This document shows, in pieces, positions 1 through 11,198 of a DNA stretch of 31,316 bases; the first letter of the stretch is position 1; each line of letters starts with the position of its first letter. The notes beneath the pieces were generated by a model. The model was not told where the DNA came from, did not search any database, and worked only from the letters and a program-made list of their open reading frames with translations. The stretch is from contig JACKDM010000057.1 of assembly GCA_020633515.1 (NCBI GenBank), forward strand, positions 1-31,316, read 5' to 3'. Source of the stretch: Myxococcales bacterium. GTDB lineage: Bacteria > Myxococcota > Bradymonadia > UBA7976 > UBA1532. Made by a program: the position numbers and the translations under genes.

Positions 1-2
1 GG

Positions 3-329
3 ATCAAACCCGGCCGCAGCCGCGACCTCGACCGGCCCGACGCGATGGTCGACCAGCTCAAGGTGGTCACCCCGCAGTTCTTCCTCCGCAGCACCGCCCG
101 CCTCGAACGCTACGCCGATCCGAGCTGGATCGAGACGACCACCCGCCCGGTGCGCGACTTCGGCTTCTGGGACGACATCGCCGCGGCGAGCCGCTGCGCG
201 GGCGAGCGGCCCGATCTGGCGCCGGAGACGAGCAGCATCCGCCTCGCAATGCTTCTGGCGGAGCGTGAGGTCGTCATGATAGAGACCCGCTGGAACGAGG
301 TCTTCGGACGGCCGGATCCGGTCGAGTGA
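3..329 (+). CDS. 3' fragment of an unidentified protein
   Basis: An open frame enters from the left edge (first full codon at position 3) and ends at TGA 327-329, giving about 108 C-terminal residues. The frame is open upstream of the first ATG at 45, so that ATG is probably internal. The fragment is a normal-looking soluble mix with many charged and aromatic residues (for example YADPSWIETTTRPVRDFGFW). It has no membrane segment, Cys motif or low-complexity tract. I do not recognise the family. It is followed by a 318-bp gap before the RNase E gene, so the two are probably separate transcription units. That this is a real gene rests on protein-like composition and a clean stop. No function can be given from this fragment alone. 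Confidence 0.6.
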   Translation: MKPGRSRDLDRPDAMVDQLKVVTPQFFLRSTARLERYADPSWIETTTRPVRDFGFWDDIAAASRCAGERPDLAPETSSIRLAMLLAEREVVMIETRWNEVFGRPDPVE

Positions 330-647
330 CCTCCGACGGCGCTCGTGCGACCCACGCTTCAATGACCGAATTCCCCGCGGCTCTGCCGACCTCATCGACA
401 TCCCGGCGTGCCCGTCGCTCGTCGCGTGCCCTCTGCGGCAAAGCGTCCGCCCCTCTCCCTCTCTCTCTCCCGTCGGCCCCCCAGGGTGGCCGGTCCTTCT
501 CCGCGGCGCTCGCTGGCGTCGCCCACCCCCAGGTGATGCGGCCCTCTCGCCGCCCCCTCACGATCACTGGCCAGGTCCCGCCCGAAGTCGCCCGCGATGA
601 CGCGATGGCGCCGGGCGCGTGGACCGGCTGGCAGGAGCATTCGGTTC
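330..647 (+). other. Gap upstream of rne with a pyrimidine-rich tract
   Basis: These 318 bases hold no convincing gene. A pyrimidine-rich stretch of CT repeats lies near 448-472. Short open frames here have the composition expected of chance frames in GC-rich DNA. An AGGAG ribosome-binding site at 633-637 sits 10 bases before the rne ATG at 648. A long leader would fit the known habit of rne genes to control their own mRNA through the 5' UTR, but nothing in the sequence proves this. No convincing -10/-35 pair was seen. Confidence 0.45.
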
Positions 648-3539
<2,892 letters not shown>

Positions 3540-4740
3540 AGCGCGGCGACCGCGACCGCGACGAGGGCCGCGACGGCCGGGGCGCGGCGACCGCGACCGC
3601 GACGGGCGTGAGCGCGGCGACCACGCGACGAGGCCGCGAGCGCAGCGACCGCGACGGCCGCGAGCGCGGTGACCGCGACGAAGCGCCGCGATGGCCGCGA
3701 GCGCGGTGACCGCGACGGCCGCGAGAGCGCCGTGACCGCGAGCGCGGTGATCGCGACGCCCGCCGCGACCGCGACGAGGCCATCGAGCGCCGCGCGCCCA
3801 TCGTCGACGACGTCACCTCGCCGTCGACGAGCCCGCCGTCGAGCCCACCGCGCCGGCCGATCCCGAGGCGATCGGCCTCGCCGCCCGCCGCGCCGCCGCC
3901 CGCCTCCGCGCGCGGGTGACCGCCGAGGCGCCCGCGGCCGAAGCGCCGACCACCGACGCGCAGACCGCCGAGGCCCCGCCGACGCGTCCGCCACGAACGA
4001 GACCAGCCGCCGAGTCGCCGACCGGCTCCGCGCCCGGATCGGTGGCGAGCGCCTGAGCGCCGTCGCCGACGAGGCCTCCGCCGCCGAGAGCGCCGCCGCG
4101 GCCCGCCGCGCGGCCGACCGGCTCCGCGCGCGCCTGAGCGGCGAAGCGGGCGCAGCGACGATGGCCCGCCGGTCGCCGCGCCTGAGGCCCGCGCCGCGGC
4201 ACCTGCCGAGCCCAGCCGCGACCGCGGCGGCGACGAAGCCCGCGCCGCGACACCCGCCGAGCCCAGCCGCGCCTGCGGCGGCGACGAAGCGTCCGCCGCC
4301 GAAGCGGCCGCCGCGGCGCGTCGCGCGGCCGATCGGCTCCGCGCGCGGATGAGCGGTGAGGCGCGCGCCCGGTCGCCGACGAGGCGTCAGCGACCGAGGC
4401 CGCCGCGACGAGCCGGCGCGCTGCCGAGCGCCTGCGCGCGCGGCTGAGCGGCGAGGACGCGAGCACGTCGGCGCCGGCGAGGCGAGTGCGGCAGCCGCGC
4501 CGGTCGAAGCGCAACGCCGGTCGAGCCTGAGGCCGGTCGCGGCGCCGCCGCGCGCCGCATGGCCGACTGCCTCCGCGCCCGCGTCGCGGGTGGCGAGGCG
4601 CCGTCGAAGCGGCGCCAGCCGAAGCACGCGCTGGCCGAAGCAGCGCCGGTCGAAGCAGCGCCGGTCGAGCCGAGGCCGGTCGCGGCGCGGCTGCGCGCCG
4701 CATGGCCGACCGCCTCCGCGCCCGCGTCGCGGGTGGCGAG

Positions 4741-4810
4741 GCGCCGGCCGAAGCAGCGCCGGCCGAAGCAGCGCCGGCCGAAGCAGCGCCGGTCGAAGCA
4801 GCGCCGGTCG
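4741..4810 (+). repeat. 15-nt tandem repeat encoding AEAAP
   Basis: About five head-to-tail copies of GCCGAAGCAGCGCCG encode AEAAP or VEAAP pentapeptides. They form a linker between two of the basic motifs in the RNase E tail. Similar single units occur at 4640-4680 and 4890-4930. Confidence 0.8.
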
Positions 4811-5867
4811 AGCCTGAGGCCGGTCGCGGCGCCGCTGCGCGCCGCATGGCCGACCGCCTCCGCGCCCGCGTCGCGGGTGGCGAGGGCGACCGAAGCAGCG
4901 CCGGCCGAAGCGGCGCCGGCCGAAGCGTCCGCGCCGGTCGAAGCAGCCGCCGGTGGAGCCAGATGCCGGTCGAGGCGCCGCCGCGCGCCGCATGGCCGAC
5001 CGCTCCGCGCCCGCGTCGCGGGTGGCGAGGCGCGGCAAGCGGCGCTGGCCGAAGCGTCCGCGCCGGTCGAAGCAGCGCCGGTGGAGCCTGATGCCGGTCG
5101 CGGCGCCGCGCGCCGCATGGCCGATCGCCTCCGCGCCCGCCTCGCGGGTGGTGAGGCGCCGGTCGCCGCGGCGGCCCTGGCGGCGAGCGGAGGCTCCGCG
5201 GTGGTCGAGGCGGTCGAGGTGGTCGAGGCCGCCGGCCGCGCCTGCCACGGCGCCGGGTGCCGAGGGCAACGCCGCTCAGCGCCGCGGCTCGGCTCAAGGC
5301 GCGGCTCGGTGGCGCGCCGGCCGAGGCCATGCCCGCGCCGAGCGCCGCGGCCACCGAGGCGGCGAGCGCGCAGCCGGCGGCCGACGCGAGCGTCGATGTC
5401 GGGTCGACGAGGCCGAGGACGACGCGGTGAGCGAGGACGGTTCTGAAGCGCCCGCGCTGCCGCCGTCGTCGGCGCAACGGCGAGCGGACCGAGGCCGCGC
5501 CCGTCGCGCTCCCCGACGCCCGCCGCCGAGGCGCCCGCGGCCGAAGCGCGGGTGACCGAGGCGGCGCCTGCAGCCAGAGCCGCGCGCCGAAGCAGCGCCC
5601 GCCCAGGCGCCGCGCGCGGCCGAAGCAGCGCCTGCCCAGGCGCCGCGCGCGGCCGGGAGAGTCCGCAGTCGAGCGACGCGACCGAGCCCCGCCTGCGCCG
5701 CACGCGGACGCGGAGCGCCGAGGCGTCGGCGGCGAGCGCGCCGGTGACCCGGCGGCCGATCCGCCGACCGCCGCCGGTCCGAAGCGCACGCGCAGCGCGC
5801 CCCTGCGGTCGAGGCGCCGAAGGCGGAGGCCCCGGCCGAAGCGCCGAAGCCGGAGGTCCCGGCCGAA

Positions 5868-6120
5868 GCGCCGAAGCGCACGCGCACCGCCGCGCCGGCG
5901 GCCGAGGCGCCGAAGGCGGAGGCCGGCCGAAGCGCCGAAGCGCACCCGCGGGGGCGTCGGCCGAGGCGCCGAAGGCAGAGGCCACGACCGAAGCGCCGAA
6001 GCGCACGCGCACCGCAGCGCCGGCGGCCGAGGCGCCGAAGGCAGAGGCCACGACCGAAGCGCCGAAGCGCACGCGCACCGCAGCGCCGGCAGCCGAGGCC
6101 AAGGCTGAAGCCAGGCAGCG
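5868..6120 (+). repeat. 66-nt tandem repeat (22-residue Ala/Pro/Lys/Thr unit)
   Basis: A unit beginning EAPKRTRTAAPAAE and continuing APKAEATT recurs. Two clean copies begin at about 5990 and 6056, 66 nt apart, and older diverged copies lie at about 5868 and 5930. The copy at 5930 is disrupted (a CCCGCGGGGG stretch replaces part of the unit), which shifts the frame. It is part of the RNase E tail. Confidence 0.75.
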
Positions 6121-6153
6121 CCGGCAGCCGAGGTGAAGGCGGGCGCCAAGGCC

Positions 6154-6530
6154 GCGTCGCGCGGTCGCGGTGCGTCGGCCAAGCCGAAGCCGAGGCCGCG
6201 TCGCGCGGTCGCGGGCGTCGGACCAGCCAGGCCGCGCCGAGGTCGCGGGCGTCGGCCAAGCCTGAAGCCGAGGCCGCGTCGCGCGGTCGCGGGCGTCGGA
6301 AACGGCTGCGCGCGGTCGGGCGCCGGGAAGCCGAAGCCGAGGCCGCGCCGAGCGGTCGCGGGCGTCGGCTAAGCCCGAAGCCGAGGCCGCGTCGCGCGGT
6401 CGCGGTGCGTCGGCTAAGCCTGAAGCCGAGGCCGCGCCGCGCGGTCGCGGGCGTCGGCCGAGGCCGAAGCCGAGGCGGCGTCGAGCGGTCGCGGGCGTCG
6501 GGCAAGCCCGAAGCCAAGGCCGCGCCCGGC
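6154..6530 (+). repeat. 44/45-nt tandem repeat, most units one base short
   Basis: The unit encodes AKPEAEAASRGRGAS when 45 nt long. By direct comparison the unit starting near 6389 is 45 nt. Those starting near 6154, 6344, 6434 and 6478 are 44 nt. Two units in between (about 6198-6340) carry larger changes. The missing base recurs at the same places: CGCGGTGCGTCGG becomes CGCGGGCGTCGG, and AAGCCCGAAGCC becomes AAGCCGAAGCC. Each 44-nt unit moves the frame, so downstream units read as KPKPRPRRAVAGVG instead. Confidence 0.8.
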
Positions 6531-6925
6531 GAGGCTGCGGTCGAGGAGAAGCCGCGGCGCGGTCGTTCGGTCGCGGCGCCCGCGCCGAGGCCAAGGCGCT
6601 GGGCGAGGCCCAGCCGGCGACCGCCGCGGCGCCGCAGCCCGCCGGGGAGCCCGCCGCCGCCGAGCCTAAGGCCGAAGCGAGCCCCGCGTCGGCTCGCACC
6701 GCGGCCCGCCGGGCGGCGAGCCGGCTCAAGGCGAAGCTCGGCGGCGAGCCCGAGGCGGCCGAGACGGCGATCACCGCCCGGCGCACCCCGGCCAAGGGCA
6801 GCGAGCCGCCGTCCGCCGAGGCGAAGCCCAAGGCCGCTGGCAAGGACGGCAAGGGCGGTGAGCAGGCGCGCGAAGCCGCGGCGGCGATCTTCGCCACCCT
6901 CGGCGACGACTGACGCCCGCCTGAC

Positions 6926-6955
6926 CGCGGCGCCGGATCCTGCACCGGCGCCGCG
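6926..6955 (+). terminator. Perfect 11-bp hairpin after the RNase E stop
   Basis: CGCGGCGCCGG at 6926-6936 pairs perfectly with CCGGCGCCGCG at 6945-6955 across an 8-base loop, beginning 13 bp after TGA 6911-6913. There is no T-run, as is common for terminator-like hairpins in GC-rich genomes. Its place supports 6913 as the true end of the RNase E gene. It could also act as an mRNA 3' stabiliser. Confidence 0.55.
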
Positions 6956-7275
6956 ACCCCCGCTCCGCACTCGACGCCCGCCAACCTGCCGCCTCGCGAC
7001 CCGATGCCGCGTCGCCGCCCTCCTCGGCGGCCCTCGCCCGTCACGACGCCCACGCCACCACCCCGACTCGACCCCCGCCGGGCTTCTCTCCTGGCGCCGA
7101 CCCGCCCGCTCCGCTATATAGCGCCCACCGAACCCCTGTTCGCGACGCCGCACCCGCTGCGGGCGGCGCGCCCACCGGCCCGGGCCGGGGGTGCAGCCGC
7201 AGCCCCGCCCTGGCGCGCGCCGCATCCACCTCATTGCCTGGAGCGCGCCCGCCGCGCCCGGGACGAGAGGCACCC
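6956..7275 (+). other. Gap between rne and panB with possible promoter
   Basis: No gene is visible here. The sequence is rich in C and pyrimidines. The only AT-rich island is the palindrome GCTATATAGC at 7113-7122, which contains TATATA at 7115-7120. It could serve as a -10 element for panB about 155 bp downstream, though no good -35 is present. The panB ribosome-binding site GAGAGG lies at 7265-7270. Confidence 0.35.
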
Positions 7276-8076
7276 GTGAAGAAGCGCATCTCCACCCGAC
7301 AGATCCGCAAGTGGGGCGTCGACGGTCGCAAGATCTCGATGGTCACCTGCTACGACGCCACCTTCGCCCGCCTCGTCGAAGAGGCCGGCGCCGACGCGAT
7401 CCTCATCGGCGACTCGCTCGGCATGGTCATCCAGGGCCACGAGCACACCCTGCCCGTCACCCTCGACGAGATCATCTACCACTGCCGCGCCGTCGCCCGC
7501 GGATGCAGCCGGCCGCACCTCGTCGGCGACCTCCCGTTCGGCACCTACCAGGGCTCGATCGACGACGCGGTGATGAACGCCGCCCGCCTGATGAAAGAAG
7601 GCGGCGTGCAGGCGGTGAAGCTCGAAGGCGGCGCCCGCTACGCGCCCGCGGTCGAGCGCATGACCGGCGCCGGCATCCCGGTGATGGGCCACCTCGGCCT
7701 CACCCCGCAGTCGGTGCACCAGTTCGGCGGCTACCGCGTGCAGGGCCGCACCCCCGACGCCGCCGAGCGTCTGATCGCCGACGCGCGCGCGCTCGAAGCC
7801 GCCGGCTGCTACGCGCTCGTGCTCGAAGGCATCCCCGCCCCGCTCGCCGGCGAGGTCAGCGCCGCGCTGACCATCCCCACCATCGGCATCGGCGCCGGCC
7901 CCCACTGCGGCGGCCAGGTGCTCGTGCTCTACGACCTGCTCGGGCTCGACGAGGCGTTCGCGCCGAAGTTCGTCAAGAAGTACGCCAACTTGCACCGCGC
8001 CGTCGTCGACGCCGTCCGCGGCTTCGGCGAAGAGGTCCGCGCCGGCGCCTTCCCCACCGCCGATCACGCGCACTGA
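7276..8076 (+). CDS. panB: 3-methyl-2-oxobutanoate hydroxymethyltransferase
   Basis: First committed step of pantothenate (vitamin B5/CoA) synthesis: transfer of a hydroxymethyl group from methylene-tetrahydrofolate to 2-ketoisovalerate, giving ketopantoate in the cytoplasm. The GTG start at 7276 follows GAGAGG by 5 bases and gives [14 protein letters not shown]; length is 266 residues against 264 for E. coli PanB. Family motifs are present in order: [15 protein letters not shown], the metal-binding [44 protein letters not shown] with the catalytic Glu, and [17 protein letters not shown]. An upstream ATG at 7234 would add an unlikely Pro/Arg-rich extension. panC follows 194 bp downstream on the same strand, the usual partner. 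Confidence 0.95.
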   Translation: MKKRISTRQIRKWGVDGRKISMVTCYDATFARLVEEAGADAILIGDSLGMVIQGHEHTLPVTLDEIIYHCRAVARGCSRPHLVGDLPFGTYQGSIDDAVMNAARLMKEGGVQAVKLEGGARYAPAVERMTGAGIPVMGHLGLTPQSVHQFGGYRVQGRTPDAAERLIADARALEAAGCYALVLEGIPAPLAGEVSAALTIPTIGIGAGPHCGGQVLVLYDLLGLDEAFAPKFVKKYANLHRAVVDAVRGFGEEVRAGAFPTADHAH

Positions 8077-8085
8077 CGGCCCGCA

Positions 8086-8260
8086 GGGCGGCGAAGCGAG
8101 CCCGGCGACGAGCACCGCTTGCCGCGCCCGCTCGGAGGGCGGCGAAGCGCGCACGGCGAGAAGCCGCCGCCGCGCAGTCCGCCGGGAGAGGCGGCGAAGC
8201 GAACACGGCGAGGCGAGCCCGCGAGCAGGGCGTGGCCGCGACGAAGCGAGCACGCAGAGG
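8086..8260 (+). repeat. Four imperfect copies of GGCGGCGAAGCGAGC-type repeat between panB and panC
   Basis: The 194-bp spacer holds repeats built on GGCGGCGAAGCGAGCACGGCGA at about 8086-8110, 8137-8160, 8188-8217 and, more diverged, 8235-8260. Read in the panC frame they would encode ARRAAKRARR-like peptides, similar in style to the basic motif in the RNase E tail, but no start or function is evident. They may be a dispersed intergenic repeat. The panC ribosome-binding site overlaps the end of the last copy. Confidence 0.6.
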
Positions 8261-8270
8261 AGCAGACCCG

Positions 8271-9113
8271 ATGGAGATCCTGCGCACCCGCGCCGAGATG
8301 CGCGCCTTCACCGCCCGCCGGCACGCCGTCGGCGAGCGCGTCGGGCTCGTGCCGACCATGGGTTACCTGCACGACGGCCACGTCGCGCTGATGCACGCCG
8401 CGGCGAAGCACGCCGAGGCCGTCGTCGCGAGCGTCTTCGTCAACCCGACCCAGTTCGGCCCCAACGAGGACTTCGAACGCTACCCGCGCGACGAGGCCGG
8501 CGACTTCGCCCGCTGCGCAGCGGCCGGCTGCGCCGCGGTCTTCGCGCCGCCCGTCGCCGAGATGTACCGCCCCGGCGCGGCCACCCGCGTCGAGGTCCCC
8601 CCGCTCGCCCGCCACCTCTGCGGCCAGAGCCGCCCCACCCACTTCCAGGGCGTCTGCACCGTCGTCTGCCTGCTCTTCAACGTCACCGGCTGCGACGTCG
8701 CCGTCTTCGGGGAGAAGGACTGGCAGCAGCTCGCGATCATCCGCCGCATGGTCGAAGACCTCGCGCTCCCCGTCGCGGTCGTCGGCCACCCGATCGTGCG
8801 TGAAGCCGACGGCCTCGCGATGAGCAGCCGCAACGTCTACCTCGACCCGCAGCAGCGCCGGGAGGCGGTCGCGCTCTCGGCGGCGCTCGCCGAGGCGCGC
8901 GCGAAGTTCGCGGCGGGTGAGCGCGACGCCGAGGCGCTGCGGGCGGTGATGCGGGATCGGATCGCGGGGACCGGGGGGCGGATCGACTATGTGGAGGTCG
9001 TCGACGCCGCGGCGCTCGAGCCGCTCACCGGCGCGATCACGGCCCCGGCGCGCGCGGCGCTCGCGGTCTTCTTCGGCGGGACGCGGCTCATCGACAACGC
9101 CGCGCTCGGCTGA
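8271..9113 (+). CDS. panC: Pantoate--beta-alanine ligase (pantothenate synthetase)
   Basis: ATP-dependent ligation of pantoate and beta-alanine through a pantoyl-adenylate, the last step of pantothenate synthesis. The ATG at 8271 has AGGAG at 8258-8262, 8 bases upstream. The 280-residue length is normal. The nucleotidyltransferase signatures are clear: PTMGYLHDGH near residue 30, VASVFVNPTQFGPNEDF, FGEKDWQQL in the middle and the KMSKS-like MSSRN about residue 185. The frame is open far upstream through the repeat spacer, but that part is not PanC-like, so 8271 is the best start. The pathway partner panB lies upstream, and panD and panE are not in the window. Confidence 0.95.
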   Translation: MEILRTRAEMRAFTARRHAVGERVGLVPTMGYLHDGHVALMHAAAKHAEAVVASVFVNPTQFGPNEDFERYPRDEAGDFARCAAAGCAAVFAPPVAEMYRPGAATRVEVPPLARHLCGQSRPTHFQGVCTVVCLLFNVTGCDVAVFGEKDWQQLAIIRRMVEDLALPVAVVGHPIVREADGLAMSSRNVYLDPQQRREAVALSAALAEARAKFAAGERDAEALRAVMRDRIAGTGGRIDYVEVVDAAALEPLTGAITAPARAALAVFFGGTRLIDNAALG

Positions 9114-9122
9114 CGCGCGGCG

Positions 9123-9485
9123 CTACATCACCACCGCGGCCAGCCACCCCGCGAGGCTGACGAGCACCGCCAGCCCGAACAAGGCGCCCACGCTCTCGAT
9201 CTCGATCGCGTCGCCCGTCACCGCGTCGGCGATCTTGAGCAGCGCCATGTTGACCAGCGTCCCGATCAACACCAGGAACAGCCCGAGCGTCAGGATGGTG
9301 AGCGGCAGCGTCAGCACCGTGATCACCCAGGTGATGAGCCAGCCGAGGAGCGCGTTGGCGATCCCGAAGACCGCCGCGCCCGCGAACGCCGCGCCCCACG
9401 AGCGCACCTTCACCGTCTTCATCATCGACGCGCCGAGCATCAGCGCCGCGGCGCACGCGGCCCACTTCACGAGCAGCTCGATCAT
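9123..9485 (-). CDS. Small four-helix membrane protein, PF04020 (phage holin 4_2-like) family
   Basis: 120 residues, mostly hydrophobic, with four predicted membrane segments (about 5-20, 32-52, 56-80 and 100-118). The central LPLTILTLGLFLVLIGTLVN stretch is the hallmark of the broadly distributed PF04020 family, called holin-like by name only. Its cellular role is not known. The ATG at 9485 has a strong GGGAGG-rich ribosome-binding site just upstream on the minus strand. The gene is convergent with panC, only 9 bp separating the stops. The identification rests on pattern recognition of the conserved core. Confidence 0.75.
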   Translation of the reverse strand: MIELLVKWAACAAALMLGASMMKTVKVRSWGAAFAGAAVFGIANALLGWLITWVITVLTLPLTILTLGLFLVLIGTLVNMALLKIADAVTGDAIEIESVGALFGLAVLVSLAGWLAAVVM

Positions 9486-9554
9486 CGCTCTCCCTCCCTC
9501 TTCGTCCGAGTCTGCAATGCGATGCGCCCGCGCCCCGGGCCGTCGCCGCGGTGA

Positions 9555-10013
9555 TCAGCCCTCGTCTTCCTCTTCTTCGTCGCCCTTGCCCTTCTTCGCC
9601 TTCTTCGCCGCCTCCTTGGCCTTCGCCTCGGCGGTCCGGTAGCGCATCCCCGCGCCGAGCTCGATCCGCCAGCGGCCGTCCTCCTTGCGCAGGTAGTAGT
9701 CGCGCACCGAGACGCCGGCCTTGGCGTCGACCCGGGCGTAGTCGCCGTAGATCTTGCCCTCCTTCTCGACGACGAGCACCTCGCCGTTGAAGTGCAGCTT
9801 CTCGGCGAGGGTCTCCCAGCCCCGGCTCTCGGGGGTGTTCGACAGGCGCCACGCCCGCTCCAGCCGCTGCGCGGTGGTGATGCTGAACAGCTCGCGCACC
9901 GTCACCAGATCACCCCGCGCGGCGGCGGCGCTCGCCTCTTCGATGACCTCTTCGGGGCTGTCGCGGCAACCGGCGAGCAACAGGATCAGCGCGAGGGGGA
10001 GCAGGCGCCTCAT
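9555..10013 (-). CDS. Small lipoprotein with lysine-rich tail
   Basis: 152 residues. The N-terminus MRRLLPLALILLLAGC is a classic lipoprotein signal with Cys16 as the lipidated residue. The mature part (EEVIEEASAAAARGDLVTVR) starts with a helix, then a compact region ending KEDGRWRIELG. This resembles small NTF2-like or DUF4878-like lipoproteins, though I do not claim the family. The tail is a charged run (AKEAAKKAKKGKG then DEEEEDEG). The start ATG overlaps the stop of the zinc-ribbon gene in an ATGA, implying translational coupling as the last gene of a three-gene set. Confidence 0.8.
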   Translation of the reverse strand: MRRLLPLALILLLAGCRDSPEEVIEEASAAAARGDLVTVRELFSITTAQRLERAWRLSNTPESRGWETLAEKLHFNGEVLVVEKEGKIYGDYARVDAKAGVSVRDYYLRKEDGRWRIELGAGMRYRTAEAKAKEAAKKAKKGKGDEEEEDEG

Positions 10014-10477
10014 GGGTCGTCCTCCGGGTCGTACGCGAGCGAGTATGCCCGCCGCGCGGCCTCTTCGACCACCGCGCGGTCGCGGCGATAGCGGGCGCCG
10101 CGCTCGGTGAGCGGCGCGTCGCCCTGCTCGATCTCGGCGAGCGCGTCGGGGTCTTCGGCTTCGAGGAACCACGCCGTCTCGCGGAAGCCCTCGGGCGGGT
10201 CGAGCGGGCTTTGGAAGTCGTCGAGCCCGTCGAGCGAGTCGTCGGCGAGCGAGGCGGCGAGCGGGGCGGGCTCGGCGACCGGGGTGGTGTCGCCGGCGGC
10301 GTCGGCGATCGCGGGCGCGCCGAAGAGGGTGGGGCGGTCGTCGTCGTCGGCGCCGAGCCACGCCTGCCACGCCGGCGCGATCGGGGCGCCCTCGGGCGGG
10401 CGGCGCAGCATCTGGCCGCAGGCGCTGCAGAAGCAGGCGTCGTCTTCGGCCGGGCGGCGGCAGTGCGGACAGGTCAT
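10010..10477 (-). CDS. Zinc-ribbon protein with acidic disordered body
   Basis: 155 residues. Residues 3-20 form a zinc ribbon with two CxxC pairs, CPHC at 3-6 and CSAC at 17-20. The rest is acidic and Pro/Ala-rich (DDDDRPTLFG, LDGLDDFQSPLDPPEG) with a more ordered C-terminal helix (ERGARYRRDRAVVEEAARRA). There is no catalytic motif. It overlaps the upstream cytochrome gene and the downstream lipoprotein gene by ATGA junctions, so the three are translated together. A zinc-ribbon head on a disordered body is common in Myxococcota proteins of unknown role. Function is not assignable. Confidence 0.8.
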   Translation of the reverse strand: MTCPHCRRPAEDDACFCSACGQMLRRPPEGAPIAPAWQAWLGADDDDRPTLFGAPAIADAAGDTTPVAEPAPLAASLADDSLDGLDDFQSPLDPPEGFRETAWFLEAEDPDALAEIEQGDAPLTERGARYRRDRAVVEEAARRAYSLAYDPEDDP

Positions 10478-11115
10478 TCTTCCTCCGATCCGACCTCGCC
10501 ACTATACGCCGGGCCGGTCAGCCAGCCCACCAGCGCGTCGAGCGCGGCGTCGGGCAGCGTCTCGGGTCCGAACGGCGGCATCATCGTCGCCGGGTGGCGG
10601 GGGCGGTCGTCGCCGCGGATCGTGGCGCGGAGCGCGGCGGCGGCGAGCGGGCGGCCGGCGACCGGGCCGGCGGGGCCGCCTTCGTGGCAGTGGCGGCAGG
10701 CGGCGGCGTAGAGCGCGGCGCCCTCTTCGGGCAGCGGCGCGGCGGGCGTGGGGGCCACCTCGAAGCTCGCGGCGAGATCGGCGGTGACCGCGTCGCTCGG
10801 CGCCGGGCGGCGCTGCCAGCGCTCGACGCAGCGCGCGATCGCGGCGGCGGCGGTCGGGGCGCGGCCGTGCCAGCCGGGCGGATGGAAGCCGGCGAGCGGC
10901 GGCGCGGGGCGCAGCGCGGGGGCGGCGTGGCGGTGGCAGTCGAGGCAGGCGAAGCCGCTCCGCCCGAAGGTCCGATCGGCGAGCGGCGCGGCGGCCGGAT
11001 CGCCGCCGTCGACCGGCGACGGCTGGGGGAGCGGGGCGAGCAGGGGCGGCGGGCTCGCCCCGCAGCCGAGCAGGAGCAGGCCGGCGAGCGCGCGACCGCG
11101 GAGCAGGGAGGACAT
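10474..11115 (-). CDS. Di-heme c-type cytochrome lipoprotein
   Basis: 213 residues from ATG 11115; a GTG three codons upstream is an alternative. The N-terminus LAGLLLLGCGASPPP has a lipobox, so the protein is anchored outside the inner membrane after Sec export. Two CxxCH heme-binding sites are visible: CLDCH near residue 60 and CRHCH near residue 140. MMPPFGPETLP could supply an axial Met. GWLTGPAYSG and the YAAACRHCHEGGPAGP context match mono-heme cytochrome c domains, here duplicated. The likely role is electron transfer in the periplasm, partner unknown. It is first of three genes linked by ATGA overlaps and is divergent from the HEAT-like gene at 11199. Confidence 0.85.
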   Translation of the reverse strand: MSSLLRGRALAGLLLLGCGASPPPLLAPLPQPSPVDGGDPAAAPLADRTFGRSGFACLDCHRHAAPALRPAPPLAGFHPPGWHGRAPTAAAAIARCVERWQRRPAPSDAVTADLAASFEVAPTPAAPLPEEGAALYAAACRHCHEGGPAGPVAGRPLAAAALRATIRGDDRPRHPATMMPPFGPETLPDAALDALVGWLTGPAYSGEVGSEEE

Positions 11116-11198
11116 CGATTGCACCCGCGCGGCGACGAATCTGCCGGCACCGTCACACGCCGGGTTTTCCCTTTCAATCGACTCGGTGAGATCGCACA

